From assembly GCA_934351835.1 (NCBI GenBank), contig CAKRJP010000006.1, forward strand, positions 69,150 to 133,149: a stretch of DNA of 64,000 bases. The letters run 5' to 3'. The translations under genes and the position numbers were made by a program. Within the stretch, counting starts at the first letter, position 1, and every line of letters begins with the position of its first letter. Origin of the DNA: an uncultured Lachnospiraceae bacterium. Lineage in GTDB: Bacteria; Bacillota; Clostridia; Lachnospirales; Lachnospiraceae. This document shows positions 42,670-51,454 of the stretch, piece after piece. The notes under the pieces were generated by a model. That model had not been told where the DNA came from. It did not search any database and saw only the letters and a program-made list of their open reading frames with translations.

Positions 42670-44106
42670 TTATGCCAGCCAGGCAATTCCTGTAAGCTCC
42701 TGATACAGTCTTTGCGCATAACTGTCTGTCATACCACACACATAATCCGTGACCAGAAGAATCCTCAGATATAATTTTTCAATCTCCGATCTGCCTCTGG
42801 CATGATAATGATATGCCCGTTTATAGTTATTGGAAATGAACGAAATCATACGTTCATCAATCGAATCTAATGTCTCTTCCGGATCATCATATTTAATGAC
42901 TGCTGTCATGAATTTGTTCAACAGAAAATCTAACATCGATGCTTCTGCCACTTCCATCCGATAGATCGGTTCAGAAGTAAATACTTCGCGATACGCCAGA
43001 TCTCCCAACAAATCCATCAGTTTCTCCGCAAAAGTATGGTAAAATAAATCTTTTTTATATTCGCCTTTCATGATCAGACTGTAATTAGAAGTAAAACCAT
43101 AGGTTGCACAATTTATTAAAAATCCCTGCACGCGGATAATCCAGTTCTTAATCGCATACTCTTCCGGATTCTCCACCTGCCGTTCTTTTCCATATATGTA
43201 TAATTCTTTTAGCTTATCAGCCGGAAGGAATTTTTCGGACAAGCTGTCCCGGTAACGGATCTGGAGTTCTTCCAGCTCGTCCAGCAATTTATGATAACTT
43301 AAATATCCTTTGACAAATGCATCTTCAATATCCGCAGTCTTATATGCAATATCATCTGCGGCTTCTAATATAAAGGTCAGCGGATGGCGGTTGCCATTTG
43401 TCCCGGTCTCTTTCGCAATGTCCTCATAAATATCAGCATCCGCATAATAATATCCCATCTTTTTGGTCTTGATATCTCCCGAAGCCTTATCGATTTCTAC
43501 AGATGAAACCGGATATTTAATAACCGTACTAAGAAGCGCATACGTCAGATTCATTCCATTTTCATCAACCAGAAAGTGGAGTTTACTTACCAGGCGAAGT
43601 GCCTGGGCATTACCTTCAAAATGATAAAAGTCACTTTTCATCTGCGGCGTCAGTACTTCATCAATCGTTCTCCCATGGTACGTCATTACCGGAAGATTTC
43701 TCTTAAACCACTCTCTGATGGAATCTTCTCCAAAATGACCAAATGGTGGATTACCGATATCATGAATCAATCCTGCACATTGCAAAATATTGCAGATATC
43801 TTCTTTCATCTGCGATGTGAAACCCGAATCTTTCTTATACGCTAATATATTTTCTCCGACATTCTGCCCCAGGGATTTTGCAAATGACGAAACTTCCAGC
43901 GAATGTGTCAGTCTTGTACGCACAAAATCACTCTTATCCAGGGGAAATACCTGTGTCTTGTCTTGCAGACGCCTGAAAGACGCGCTGCCTATGATCCGAT
44001 GGTAATCTTTTTCAAATTCACTTCTCAGATCAGTTCCTCTTCCCGCCCGATTTTTCTTAGAAAATTCTCTATTCCGTTTTGTTGATAACAATTGTTCCCA
44101 GTTCAA
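42670..44106 (-). CDS. dgt: Deoxyguanosinetriphosphate triphosphohydrolase-like protein (TTG start)
   Basis: 478 residues of the HD-domain dNTPase family. RRLQDKTQVFPLDKSDFVRT near 43 and THSLEVSSFAKSLGQNVGEN near 66 carry the first metal His. CAGLIHDIGNPPFGHFGEDS near 113 has the HD pair. Further down come LEAADDIAYKTADIEDA near 247 and the YGFTSNYSLI region. The enzyme splits dNTPs to nucleoside and triphosphate, controlling dNTP pools, and relatives act in phage defence. The start is TTG at 44106, since no ATG in frame fits and GGAG lies 11 bases upstream. It follows the XRE protein gene by 16 bases on the same strand. Confidence 0.9.
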   Translation of the reverse strand: MNWEQLLSTKRNREFSKKNRAGRGTDLRSEFEKDYHRIIGSASFRRLQDKTQVFPLDKSDFVRTRLTHSLEVSSFAKSLGQNVGENILAYKKDSGFTSQMKEDICNILQCAGLIHDIGNPPFGHFGEDSIREWFKRNLPVMTYHGRTIDEVLTPQMKSDFYHFEGNAQALRLVSKLHFLVDENGMNLTYALLSTVIKYPVSSVEIDKASGDIKTKKMGYYYADADIYEDIAKETGTNGNRHPLTFILEAADDIAYKTADIEDAFVKGYLSYHKLLDELEELQIRYRDSLSEKFLPADKLKELYIYGKERQVENPEEYAIKNWIIRVQGFLINCATYGFTSNYSLIMKGEYKKDLFYHTFAEKLMDLLGDLAYREVFTSEPIYRMEVAEASMLDFLLNKFMTAVIKYDDPEETLDSIDERMISFISNNYKRAYHYHARGRSEIEKLYLRILLVTDYVCGMTDSYAQRLYQELTGIAWLA

Positions 44107-44122
44107 CTACCATCACACTCCA

Positions 44123-45274
44123 TTAATCCAGATAAATCGGCGGTTCATAGTCTTTACCCAAAAGCGCCTTCTTCTGCTCCTGATATCCTAAGAATGCCCA
44201 CTCTGTCATATCAGCCCATGCATGTTCTGCACGGTCATAGACCTGTACATATCCTATCTTGGTAGGATGTACACGAACACTGTTCGTCTCATATTCATGA
44301 CCTGTATACGGATTCACATCTCCACGCTCTAAATCTTCTTCATCATTCGGCACGGCGGCGACTGCCTCTACTTCTTCACGATACGCTTCTTCCACCTGTG
44401 GATACCAGTCGGAATTCTGCGCATTTGCCTCCTGAACTAATGTATCTATATATGCACCGGAATCCTGGAAGTCTTCTTTGATCATGCCGTCTGTATAACC
44501 TGACTCCTCAGAGAACTCCTGCATCTCCATATCCTCAGAAACTTTTTCCTCAATCACAGCCTCTGCTTCATTCTCTTTCTCTGCGGCTTTCTGCGCATCA
44601 TGTGCATGCTTGTCTTCACGCTTCATTCTGCGGCGCAGAGATGAAAACCATCCGGTCTCTTTTTTCTCCTGTTCTTTTTTCTCCTGCTCTTTCTTTTCCG
44701 GTTCCGGCTCTTCATATACCGGTGTCTCTTCGTACATCGGCTCTTCTATCGTCGGTGTCTCTTCGTACATCGGTTCTTCATATACCGGTGTCTCTTCGTA
44801 CATCGGTTCTTCTATCGTCGGTGTCTCCTCGTACATCGGCTCTTCCATTTCCGGAACATCTTCTGCAACAGTCTCTTCTACAGAAGTCTCTTTTACTGTC
44901 GGCTCCTCCGGTTCATCTATGTATAACGGAAGTTCCATCTGAACGCCTTCTTCTTCCGCAAATTCAGCTGCATTTTTTTTCTCTTCAGCTTTCTTACGTT
45001 TTCTGAGAACCTGTTCTTCCTCTCTCTCATTATAATTGCTCTCTATGGATTGATCTTCATCCAGAATATTTAACTGAAATGGACAATCAAGAATCTTCGC
45101 GATCATACGCATATCCTGTTCCTGGAAATTATCTCGCCCTAATCTCTGCGTGAGATTCTGTCTGGACATCTTCTTTCCAGTCTCAGCCTCAATGATCTCT
45201 GCCAACTCTTTGATCGTCATACCTTTACGACTTAAGACTATTTTGACTTGCTCCCCAAATGTTAAATCTAACAT
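44123..45274 (-). CDS. XRE-family helix-turn-helix protein with acidic repeat region
   Basis: 383 residues. The N-terminal 75 form a lambda-repressor-like HTH (FGEQVKIVLSRKGMTIKELA, then MSRQNLTQRLGRDNF). A Glu/Pro-rich low-complexity region follows (about 95-215). It contains four 11-residue units of PMYEETPTIEE / PMYEETPVYEE and then EKKEQEKKEQEKKE. The C-terminal third (DVNPYTGHEYETNSVRVHPT, IGYVQVYDRAEHAWADMTEW) is conserved-looking and ends in PPIYLD. It may be a DNA-binding scaffold or a regulator of dgt, 16 bases downstream. The function is not known. GGAGG lies close to the ATG at 45274. Confidence 0.65.
   Translation of the reverse strand: MLDLTFGEQVKIVLSRKGMTIKELAEIIEAETGKKMSRQNLTQRLGRDNFQEQDMRMIAKILDCPFQLNILDEDQSIESNYNEREEEQVLRKRKKAEEKKNAAEFAEEEGVQMELPLYIDEPEEPTVKETSVEETVAEDVPEMEEPMYEETPTIEEPMYEETPVYEEPMYEETPTIEEPMYEETPVYEEPEPEKKEQEKKEQEKKETGWFSSLRRRMKREDKHAHDAQKAAEKENEAEAVIEEKVSEDMEMQEFSEESGYTDGMIKEDFQDSGAYIDTLVQEANAQNSDWYPQVEEAYREEVEAVAAVPNDEEDLERGDVNPYTGHEYETNSVRVHPTKIGYVQVYDRAEHAWADMTEWAFLGYQEQKKALLGKDYEPPIYLD
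44705..44850 (-). repeat. In-frame 33/66-bp tandem repeats in the XRE gene
   Basis: A 33-base unit encoding PMYEETP(T/V)(I/Y)EE occurs four times, alternating two variants with a 66-base period. Identity between copies is high, so copy number could change by slippage without breaking the frame. Confidence 0.85.
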
Positions 45275-45321
45275 ATTCTTTTCCTCCTTATTAAATTGTA
45301 TGCTATCTACACTCCCATTTT

Positions 45322-45367
45322 GGTTTATCTACTTCTTTTTGTAAACTATATTATTGCTTGATAAACC
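45322..45367 (-). promoter_or_regulatory. Inverted repeat upstream of the XRE gene, possible operator
   Basis: GGTTTATC (45322-45329) and GATAAACC (45360-45367) are inverted 8-mers, with a partial GTAAAC half-site at 45341-45346 between them. They lie 48-93 bases before the ATG, where the promoter should be. Autoregulation by the HTH protein is a guess. Confidence 0.4.
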
Positions 45368-45421
45368 GTAGTTTTTCCTGCTTTCTATTTTAGCAAATCC
45401 ATATTTCTCCGTCAACACTTA

Positions 45422-46048
45422 CTACAAGGTTAATATGTGTAAATTTTTATCTATCTTTTTATCCGTAGTGCAGACCGCCATACAAGCTTCCGCTCCAACA
45501 TAAAAATATTCCTTATAATAATAAGTTTCCGGATATTTCTCCGGTTTCGTAAGCAATAACGGCTGTCCGTTTCCATCCCAGCCAATCTCATAAGTGCGCA
45601 TATCCAACGCCATTCCCTCTCTGGTTGCCTTCATAAAGCTCTCTTTTAACACCCAGTACCGGTAGAACATTTCTGCTTTCTTCTCTTCAGAGACCATCCC
45701 CATAATATGCTGATACTCTGACTCACAGAAAAAACGTCTTGCAACTCCCTCCCGAAATTTTCCCTTCTTTTCCAGATCACATCCTACTTTTACATTCGGG
45801 ATATCACTGAATGCACACATCACCCACCGCCCGGAATGTGACAGATTAAATACGGTTTTCTCTCCAAGGTTCTTTTCCTTTTTCACATAAGACCACAATG
45901 TCCATGCTGCCACACTGAGTGCTTTATCCTCAAGTTTTCGCATTCGATTGGCTTTTTCTTTCCGCCAGTCCGGAATCTCTTTGTAGTATCTATTATAAGT
46001 CAATTCATCCATTAGCGGATATGCATCCGCAATCCATACCTCAACCAT
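45422..46048 (-). CDS. 4'-phosphopantetheinyl transferase, Sfp type
   Basis: 208 residues. Family motifs are FNLSHSGRWVMCAFS near 85, VGCDLEKKGKFREGVARRFF near 105 (Mg-binding Asp), SEYQHIMG and FYRYWVLKESFMKATREGMA near 150 (WxxKEA-like, here VLKESF). The enzyme moves phosphopantetheine from CoA to carrier proteins. The Sfp type with a full N-terminal half usually serves polyketide, peptide or fatty-acid carrier proteins. No such synthase is in the window, so its partner is unknown. AAGGAG lies before the ATG. The gene diverges from aroF, 138 bases away. Confidence 0.87.
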   Translation of the reverse strand: MVEVWIADAYPLMDELTYNRYYKEIPDWRKEKANRMRKLEDKALSVAAWTLWSYVKKEKNLGEKTVFNLSHSGRWVMCAFSDIPNVKVGCDLEKKGKFREGVARRFFCESEYQHIMGMVSEEKKAEMFYRYWVLKESFMKATREGMALDMRTYEIGWDGNGQPLLLTKPEKYPETYYYKEYFYVGAEACMAVCTTDKKIDKNLHILTL

Positions 46049-46092
46049 AGTGTATTCTCCTTATCTTTTCATTATAATTTCAACCCAAATGG

Positions 46093-46121
46093 TTGACAAG
46101 CCATTTTCAATGCGTTAGACT
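46093..46121 (+). promoter_or_regulatory. Promoter of aroF
   Basis: TTGACA (46093-46098), 17 bases and TAGACT (46116-46121). It lies in the divergent interval between the PPTase gene and aroF, about 65 bases before the aroF start. Confidence 0.65.
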
Positions 46122-46186
46122 GAAATTAGTTTCGCACTTTAAACAACTAAAATTTTACAGCGCGAATATTGGGAGGAATAATAATC

Positions 46187-47200
46187 ATGATTATAGTATT
46201 AAAACCAGGTACAAAAAAAGAAGATGTCTCTCGTGTTGAGCAGCTCATCAAAAGGAAAGGTCTGGATACTCATATCGTAGAAGGAGCCGGTCAGACTGTT
46301 GTCGGTTGTCTTGGAGATACCAGCAAAGTAGATGCCAGATTATTTGAAGTCGATCATTCTGTTGACAAAGTTATACATGTTCAGGAGCCTTACAAACTTG
46401 CCAACCGTGCATTCCATCCGGAGGATTCTGTCATTGATGTTTCCGGCGTCAAAGTCGGCGGAGAGAATCTTGCACTGATTGCAGGTCCTTGTTCAGTCGA
46501 AACTTATGAGCAGGTTCTCGGAATCGCTAAAGCGGTTAAAGCTTCCGGTGCGAATATGTTACGAGGCGGTGCTTTCAAACCAAGAACAAGTCCTTACTCA
46601 TTCCAGGGACTCGGATTAGAGGGGCTCGATATTCTATGTGCGGTAAAAGAAGAAGTAGGTCTTCCTATCGTTACGGAATTAATGTCAGAGAAATATTTAG
46701 ATGTCTTTAATGAGAAAGTAGACCTGATCCAGATTGGAGCCCGCAATATGCAGAATTTTGATCTTTTAAAAGAGCTTGGACAGTTAGATCGTCCAATTCT
46801 GTTAAAACGTGGACTTAACGCTACTTATGAAGAGTGGATCATGTCAGCAGAGTACATTATGGCTTCCGGTAATGAGAATGTCATCCTGTGCGAGCGTGGT
46901 ATCCGTACTTTCGAATCTTACACACGTAACACTCTGGATCTCCAGAGCATTCCTGTGCTCCGCAAGCTTACCCATCTTCCTATCATCATTGATCCAAGCC
47001 ACGCAGGTGGAAAATGGTGGTTAGTAGACAGCATGGCAAAAGCTTCTGTTGCAGCCGGTGCCGACGGACTCATGATCGAAGTCCACAATGATCCTGAAAA
47101 TGCTTTGTGTGACGGTGCACAGTCCCTGAAACCGGCGAAATATGATTTCCTGCTGAAAGATCTCACCAAGATTGCTGAAGTTGTAGGAAAGAAGCTATAA
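46187..47200 (+). CDS. aroF: 3-deoxy-7-phosphoheptulonate (DAHP) synthase, type I beta with N-terminal regulatory domain
   Basis: 337 residues from ATG 46187, where GGGAGG lies 10 bases upstream; the frame open from 46169 adds six residues without a site. Residues 1-68 form a ferredoxin-like regulatory domain (MIIVLKPGTKKEDVSRVEQL) as in Thermotoga-type enzymes. The barrel has LIAGPCSVETYEQV, MLRGGAFKPRTSPYSFQGLG, IQIGARNMQNFDLL, LLKRGLNATYEEW and PSHAGGKWW. It joins PEP and erythrose-4-phosphate, the first step of the shikimate pathway. Feedback control by aromatic amino acids is likely from the regulatory domain. aroB follows in the same direction, 50 bases on. Confidence 0.95.
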   Translation: MIIVLKPGTKKEDVSRVEQLIKRKGLDTHIVEGAGQTVVGCLGDTSKVDARLFEVDHSVDKVIHVQEPYKLANRAFHPEDSVIDVSGVKVGGENLALIAGPCSVETYEQVLGIAKAVKASGANMLRGGAFKPRTSPYSFQGLGLEGLDILCAVKEEVGLPIVTELMSEKYLDVFNEKVDLIQIGARNMQNFDLLKELGQLDRPILLKRGLNATYEEWIMSAEYIMASGNENVILCERGIRTFESYTRNTLDLQSIPVLRKLTHLPIIIDPSHAGGKWWLVDSMAKASVAAGADGLMIEVHNDPENALCDGAQSLKPAKYDFLLKDLTKIAEVVGKKL

Positions 47201-47250
47201 AAACATAAAGATTTTATTCAAATACATATTTTAAATACAGGAGTAGTCTT

Positions 47251-48312
47251 ATGAAATTATATGTAGACCTGGGGGAGAACAGTTACCCTATCTATATTGA
47301 AAATAATATTTTATCTCAGGCTGCATCGTATTTGACCGATATATTCTCCGGAAAGCGAATTATCATCATCTCGGACGATAATGTTTATCCTCTGTATGGC
47401 GAACTCCTTACGGAGAATTTATCTCTTTCGTACGAATGCCACCACCTGATCCTGCCTCACGGCGAAGCCACTAAGAACTTCCAGTCATTACCGCAGATTT
47501 ATTCGGCTATGCTGGATGCCAAAATTTCCCGTAGCGACCTGGTTATCGCTCTCGGCGGCGGTGTCATCGGAGATCTCGCCGGATTCGCTGCAGCCAGTTT
47601 TCTGCGCGGTGTCAAATTTGTACAGATTCCAACCTCTTTGCTGGCACAGGTAGATTCTTCTGTGGGAGGCAAAGTAGGCGTCGATCTTCCACAGGGCAAG
47701 AACCTGGTAGGTGCCTTTAAGCAGCCTTCCTTAGTCCTGATCGACCCGGGCGTATTAAATACTTTACCCGAGCGCTATATCAACGATGGTATGGGCGAAG
47801 TTATCAAATACGGATGCATTAAAGATGCAAATCTATTTGAAACTCTGGCTTCTCATTCTTCTTTTGAAGATTTAAAAGAGGTACTTCCATCTATCATCGA
47901 ACGATGCGTAAACATCAAGCGTACTGTTGTTGAACATGACCAGTTTGATACCGGTGAGCGTATGCTGCTTAATTTTGGTCATACACTGGCACACACTATT
48001 GAGCAATACTGGAATTACGAAAAAGAAAGCCACGGTGAGGCTGTTGCCATCGGTATGTATCAGCTTTCACTGATTGCAGAGGAAAAAGGTCTGACAGCTT
48101 CAGGTACTGCTGAGAAGATTTTAGCGGTACTCAAAACATACGGATTGCCTTATGAAAGCAAACTTCCTCTCGGAGATCTCACGGAAGCCATTTCATTAGA
48201 CAAGAAAAATCTGGATAATCATTTAAATCTGGTTTTATTAAAAGACATCGGTGATAGCTATGTATATCCGGCATCTATCGAGTTCTTCGCCGAAAGCGGC
48301 CGGATGGTATAA
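47251..48312 (+). CDS. aroB: 3-dehydroquinate synthase
   Basis: 353 residues. ALGGGVIGDLAGFAAASFLR near 104 (NAD site), VQIPTSLLAQVDSSVGGKVG near 128, GKNLVGAFKQP, NDGMGEVIKYGCI near 180 with metal Glu, and LLNFGHTLAHTIE near 236 with metal His. The enzyme turns DAHP into 3-dehydroquinate in the cytoplasm using NAD and a divalent metal. AGGAG lies before the ATG. aroF upstream and shikimate kinase elsewhere in this window make aromatic biosynthesis the shared role. Confidence 0.96.
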   Translation: MKLYVDLGENSYPIYIENNILSQAASYLTDIFSGKRIIIISDDNVYPLYGELLTENLSLSYECHHLILPHGEATKNFQSLPQIYSAMLDAKISRSDLVIALGGGVIGDLAGFAAASFLRGVKFVQIPTSLLAQVDSSVGGKVGVDLPQGKNLVGAFKQPSLVLIDPGVLNTLPERYINDGMGEVIKYGCIKDANLFETLASHSSFEDLKEVLPSIIERCVNIKRTVVEHDQFDTGERMLLNFGHTLAHTIEQYWNYEKESHGEAVAIGMYQLSLIAEEKGLTASGTAEKILAVLKTYGLPYESKLPLGDLTEAISLDKKNLDNHLNLVLLKDIGDSYVYPASIEFFAESGRMV

Positions 48313-48351
48313 ATACTATAAATAACAGCACAAGTTTAGGAGTGAATACAT

Positions 48352-49095
48352 ATGAGTTTAGAAGGAAAAATTGCAATCGTAACCGGTGCCGGAAAGGGAA
48401 TCGGCCGTGACGCCGCTCTTGCGATTGCTGCGGAAGGTGCTACTGTTGTGGCCGTTGCAAGAACACAAGCGGATTTGGACGAAACCGTTCATATGATTGA
48501 AGAAAAGGGCGGTAAAGCCATTTCATTATCCCGTGATCTGACAGTTGCAGATCAGGTGCAGTCTATGGTTGATGCAGTTGTGGAGCAATTTGGAAGAATT
48601 GATATTTTGGTAAATAATGCCGGCGGATATCCTTCCGAGATTTATGATTCAGTTAAAAAACAGGCGATCAAAATCTGGGAATGGTCCGAAACGCAGTGGG
48701 ATCAGATTATCAAGACCAACTTAAAGATTCCTTTTTTGTGCATTAACAAAGTAGTTCCTGTCATGATCAAACAAGGAAGCGGTGACATCGTCAGTGTGTC
48801 TTCCCGAATGGGACGCATCGCATCTCAGATGGGTGCATATGCTGTCGCCAAAGGTGGTATCATCACACTGACCAAAACAACAGCAATCCAGACTCAGGAA
48901 TATGGTATCCGCGCAAACGCCGTTGCTCCTGGTATGGTGGACACTCCCGGACAACGCGTCTATAATCACAATGTTGGTCAGGATAACGCAAAGATGGGCG
49001 ATTCTGCATCCGTTGCCAAGGCAATCGTCTACCTGTTAAAAGATGCTCCACAGGTAATGACAGGACAGGTGATTGATTTGTTTACAACGCTTTAA
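48352..49095 (+). CDS. Short-chain dehydrogenase/reductase
   Basis: 247 residues of the classical SDR family. IVTGAGKGIGRDAALAIAAE (TGxxxGxG NAD(P) site), ILVNNAGGYPS, VSVSSRMGRIASQMGAYAVA with YAVAKGG giving the Tyr-xxx-Lys pair, and VAPGMVDTPGQR. The Arg in AVARTQAD after strand 2 may favour NADP. It resembles FabG-like oxidoreductases, but the substrate is unknown. It is the last gene of the aroF-aroB run, 39 bases after aroB, and ends in a strong terminator. A role in the shikimate pathway is not implied by its family. Confidence 0.85.
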   Translation: MSLEGKIAIVTGAGKGIGRDAALAIAAEGATVVAVARTQADLDETVHMIEEKGGKAISLSRDLTVADQVQSMVDAVVEQFGRIDILVNNAGGYPSEIYDSVKKQAIKIWEWSETQWDQIIKTNLKIPFLCINKVVPVMIKQGSGDIVSVSSRMGRIASQMGAYAVAKGGIITLTKTTAIQTQEYGIRANAVAPGMVDTPGQRVYNHNVGQDNAKMGDSASVAKAIVYLLKDAPQVMTGQVIDLFTTL

Positions 49096-49129
49096 ATATT
49101 AACGGTTAGCATTACACAACAATGGTAAA

Positions 49130-49162
49130 CACCCACGAGAAACAAATCTCGTGGGTGTTCTT
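49130..49162. terminator. Rho-independent terminator after the SDR gene
   Basis: CACCCACGAGA (49130-49140) pairs perfectly with TCTCGTGGGTG (49147-49157) and TTCTTAT follows. It separates the aro run from the convergent pgi gene. Confidence 0.88.
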
Positions 49163-49207
49163 ATACTTATCGTTTGACATTCTCAGATTTCTAAAGCAAT
49201 AAAAATC

Positions 49208-50788
49208 TTAAATATTAAGCAAATCGCTATATGCCTTTAACGCACCATCTGTCTCATGTGCAAGGACTCTCTTTGCAAGGACCTTTCCAAGCTGTACGCC
49301 TTCCTGGTCGAAACTATTCAGATTCCATACGAATCCCTGGAACATAACTTTATTCTCAAAATGTGATAACAATGCGCCCAGTGCCTCCGGAGTAAGTTGA
49401 TCTCCCACGATGATGCTGGATGGGCGACCCCCTTCAAAATTCTTGTTACGGTCTTCGTCAGCTTTTCCGCTGGCAAATGCTACAATCTGGGCAACGACAT
49501 TTGCGCAGAGTTTCTGCTGGCTTGTGCTGTCCTGGATCACTACATCTGTTCCCATCTGGTTGTTCTTAAATCCAACAAACTGAAGCGGTACTATGTCTGT
49601 TCCCTGATGCAGAAGCTGATAGAATGAATGCTGTCCATTGGTTCCCGGCTCCCCAAAGATGATCGGTCCGGTCTGATAATCTACCGGATCTCCGAAACGA
49701 TTCACCGATTTACCATTGGACTCCATATCTAACTGCTGGAGGTGTGCCGGGAAACGGCTCAGTGCCTGTGAATAAGGAAGCACTGCTGTACTCTGGTATC
49801 CCAGGACATTCCTCTCATAAACACCGATCAGTGCATCTAACATCGCCGGATTCTCAAGGAGTTCCGGATTCTTCGCAAGTTTGTCCTCCTCTGCTGCTCC
49901 GTTCAGGAATCTTGCAAAAATCTCCGGCCCAAATGCCAGTGATAATACTGCACCACCAACTGCCGATGTTGATGAAAAACGTCCTCCAATATAGTCATCC
50001 ATGAAAAATGCTGCCAGATAATCATCACTCTTCGCCAAAGGCGATGTCTCGCTGGTAACTGCGATCATATGCTTTGAAGGATCTAATCCTGCTTTCACTA
50101 AAGCATCTTTTACAAAGGATTCATTCGTCAGAGTCTCTAATGTTGTACCTGATTTTGAAACCAGTACAAATAAAGAATGTGCCACATCGATCGTATATAA
50201 AACTGCCGATGCATCATCCGGGTCTACATTACTGATGAATTTCGCTTCCATTTTAAATGTATCGTTCTTCTTCGCCCAGTTCTCCAACGCAAGATACATC
50301 GCTCTCGGACCCAGATCACTTCCTCCGATTCCAATCTGAACAACAGTCGTGAATTTCTCACCGGCTTCGTTGGCAATCAATCCTGCATGAACTTTATTTG
50401 CAAAGTCCTCAACTTTCTTCTGCTGCTCTACATAGAATGCACGCTTGTCCACACCATCTGCCTCTACCTTATCGCCGAGCTGTCCTCTGGTCAGATGGTG
50501 AAGTACCAGACGTTTCTCCCCTGTATTGATCACGGCTCCGTTATAGAGTTCCTCGAACTTCTCCGTAAGCTGTGTTTCTTTCGCCAGTTCTGCAAGTGCC
50601 TCCAGTACCGTGTCATCTACTTGCTTGGATGCATAATTGTAAGCAAGTCCTGCTGCCATAGGAGTGCTGTAGTTCTTCACACGTTCTGCTCCATTCTCTC
50701 CCATCATGGTCTCTGCAAGATCCACGCGCGCTGCCTCTTTTACTTTCGCAAATGCAGAAATCTTATTTAAGTTGTTCCATGTAACCAT
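49208..50788 (-). CDS. pgi: Glucose-6-phosphate isomerase
   Basis: 526 residues. TTVVQIGIGGSDLGPRAMYL near 148, FVLVSKSGTTLETLTNESFV near 210, IGGRFSSTSAVGGAVLSLAF near 273, FGEPGTNGQHSFYQLLHQGT near 375 and QEGVQLGKVLAK near 494. It converts glucose-6-phosphate to fructose-6-phosphate. AAGGAGG lies before the start. A TTGAAC-18-TATAAT promoter lies upstream. It is convergent with the aro genes and transcribed alone. Confidence 0.96.
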   Translation of the reverse strand: MVTWNNLNKISAFAKVKEAARVDLAETMMGENGAERVKNYSTPMAAGLAYNYASKQVDDTVLEALAELAKETQLTEKFEELYNGAVINTGEKRLVLHHLTRGQLGDKVEADGVDKRAFYVEQQKKVEDFANKVHAGLIANEAGEKFTTVVQIGIGGSDLGPRAMYLALENWAKKNDTFKMEAKFISNVDPDDASAVLYTIDVAHSLFVLVSKSGTTLETLTNESFVKDALVKAGLDPSKHMIAVTSETSPLAKSDDYLAAFFMDDYIGGRFSSTSAVGGAVLSLAFGPEIFARFLNGAAEEDKLAKNPELLENPAMLDALIGVYERNVLGYQSTAVLPYSQALSRFPAHLQQLDMESNGKSVNRFGDPVDYQTGPIIFGEPGTNGQHSFYQLLHQGTDIVPLQFVGFKNNQMGTDVVIQDSTSQQKLCANVVAQIVAFASGKADEDRNKNFEGGRPSSIIVGDQLTPEALGALLSHFENKVMFQGFVWNLNSFDQEGVQLGKVLAKRVLAHETDGALKAYSDLLNI

Positions 50789-50842
50789 ATGTTACTCCTC
50801 CTTGATTACTCATCACTCTCTGGACGATATTTTCATGCAATA

Positions 50843-50872
50843 ATTATACTATATATATACGTAACAGTTCAA
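50843..50872 (-). promoter_or_regulatory. Promoter of pgi
   Basis: TTGAAC (50872-50867), 18 bases and TATAAT (50848-50843) on the minus strand, about 55 bases before the start. The AT-rich spacer has alternating TA. Confidence 0.65.
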
Positions 50873-51013
50873 GGATATGTCGCTGTTCCTGACGATTTCT
50901 AAGAATTTGGAGAATTTCCGAAAATTTTATGCATTTTATATTGACATTTTCACACATAAAGATTATTTTTAGATAGTCTAATATTGAACTTTTAAATATA
51001 TTTGAGGTGCAGT

Positions 51014-51451
51014 ATGTTCCCATCTGATTTATTAACAACACAAAAAAAATTTATGTATCTTTACGAATCTTACTGCATTCCTGTCTGCAAAAAATATCAG
51101 CTAAATCAGAGTGATCTGGATATGATTTTATTTTTATCAAATAATCCATCTTACAATACAGCACGGGATGTCTGCGAGATCCGTGGAATGAAAAAAGGAA
51201 TTGTTTCTGTAACGACAGAACGACTGGTTAAGCAAGGTTATCTGATCCGGGAAAATGACTCCGCAGACCGAAGAATACAGCGGCTTTATCTGACAAAGCA
51301 CTGTCAGGAGATTGTCACCGAAGGAAAACAGATGCAAAGACATTTTCTGGAAGCAATCACTTCTGAATTGACCGAAGAAGAAATGCTGCTCTATCAGAAA
51401 ATCTCCGATAAGATTCGGACACAAATTATCAAATTGGAAAAGGAGTTATAA
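51014..51451 (+). CDS. MarR-family transcriptional regulator
   Basis: 145 residues from ATG 51014 (GAGGT site). Helix 1 is KKFMYLYESYCIPVCKKYQL, and LDMILFLSNNPSYNTARDVC leads into the recognition region GMKKGIVSVTTERLVKQGYL. The wing contains NDSADRRIQRLYLT with the typical DxRR motif. It is a dimeric winged-helix repressor that probably responds to a small ligand. Its stop lies 3 bases before the TauE/SafE gene, so it likely controls that exporter. Confidence 0.9.
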   Translation: MFPSDLLTTQKKFMYLYESYCIPVCKKYQLNQSDLDMILFLSNNPSYNTARDVCEIRGMKKGIVSVTTERLVKQGYLIRENDSADRRIQRLYLTKHCQEIVTEGKQMQRHFLEAITSELTEEEMLLYQKISDKIRTQIIKLEKEL

Positions 51452-51454
51452 ATT

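Noticed and set aside
42670..44106. dgt plus the XRE protein as a phage-defence dNTPase system
   Set aside because: The dgt looks like the housekeeping chromosomal type and no other defence gene is nearby; too little to claim.
44610..44942. Plus-strand frame with Ser/Tyr/Gly repeats opposite the XRE protein repeats
   Set aside because: Shadow of the PMYEETP repeat on the other strand.
50844..51041. 65-residue minus-strand frame between pgi and the MarR gene
   Set aside because: It covers the pgi promoter region, has no site and ends inside the MarR start; composition is plain AT-rich.
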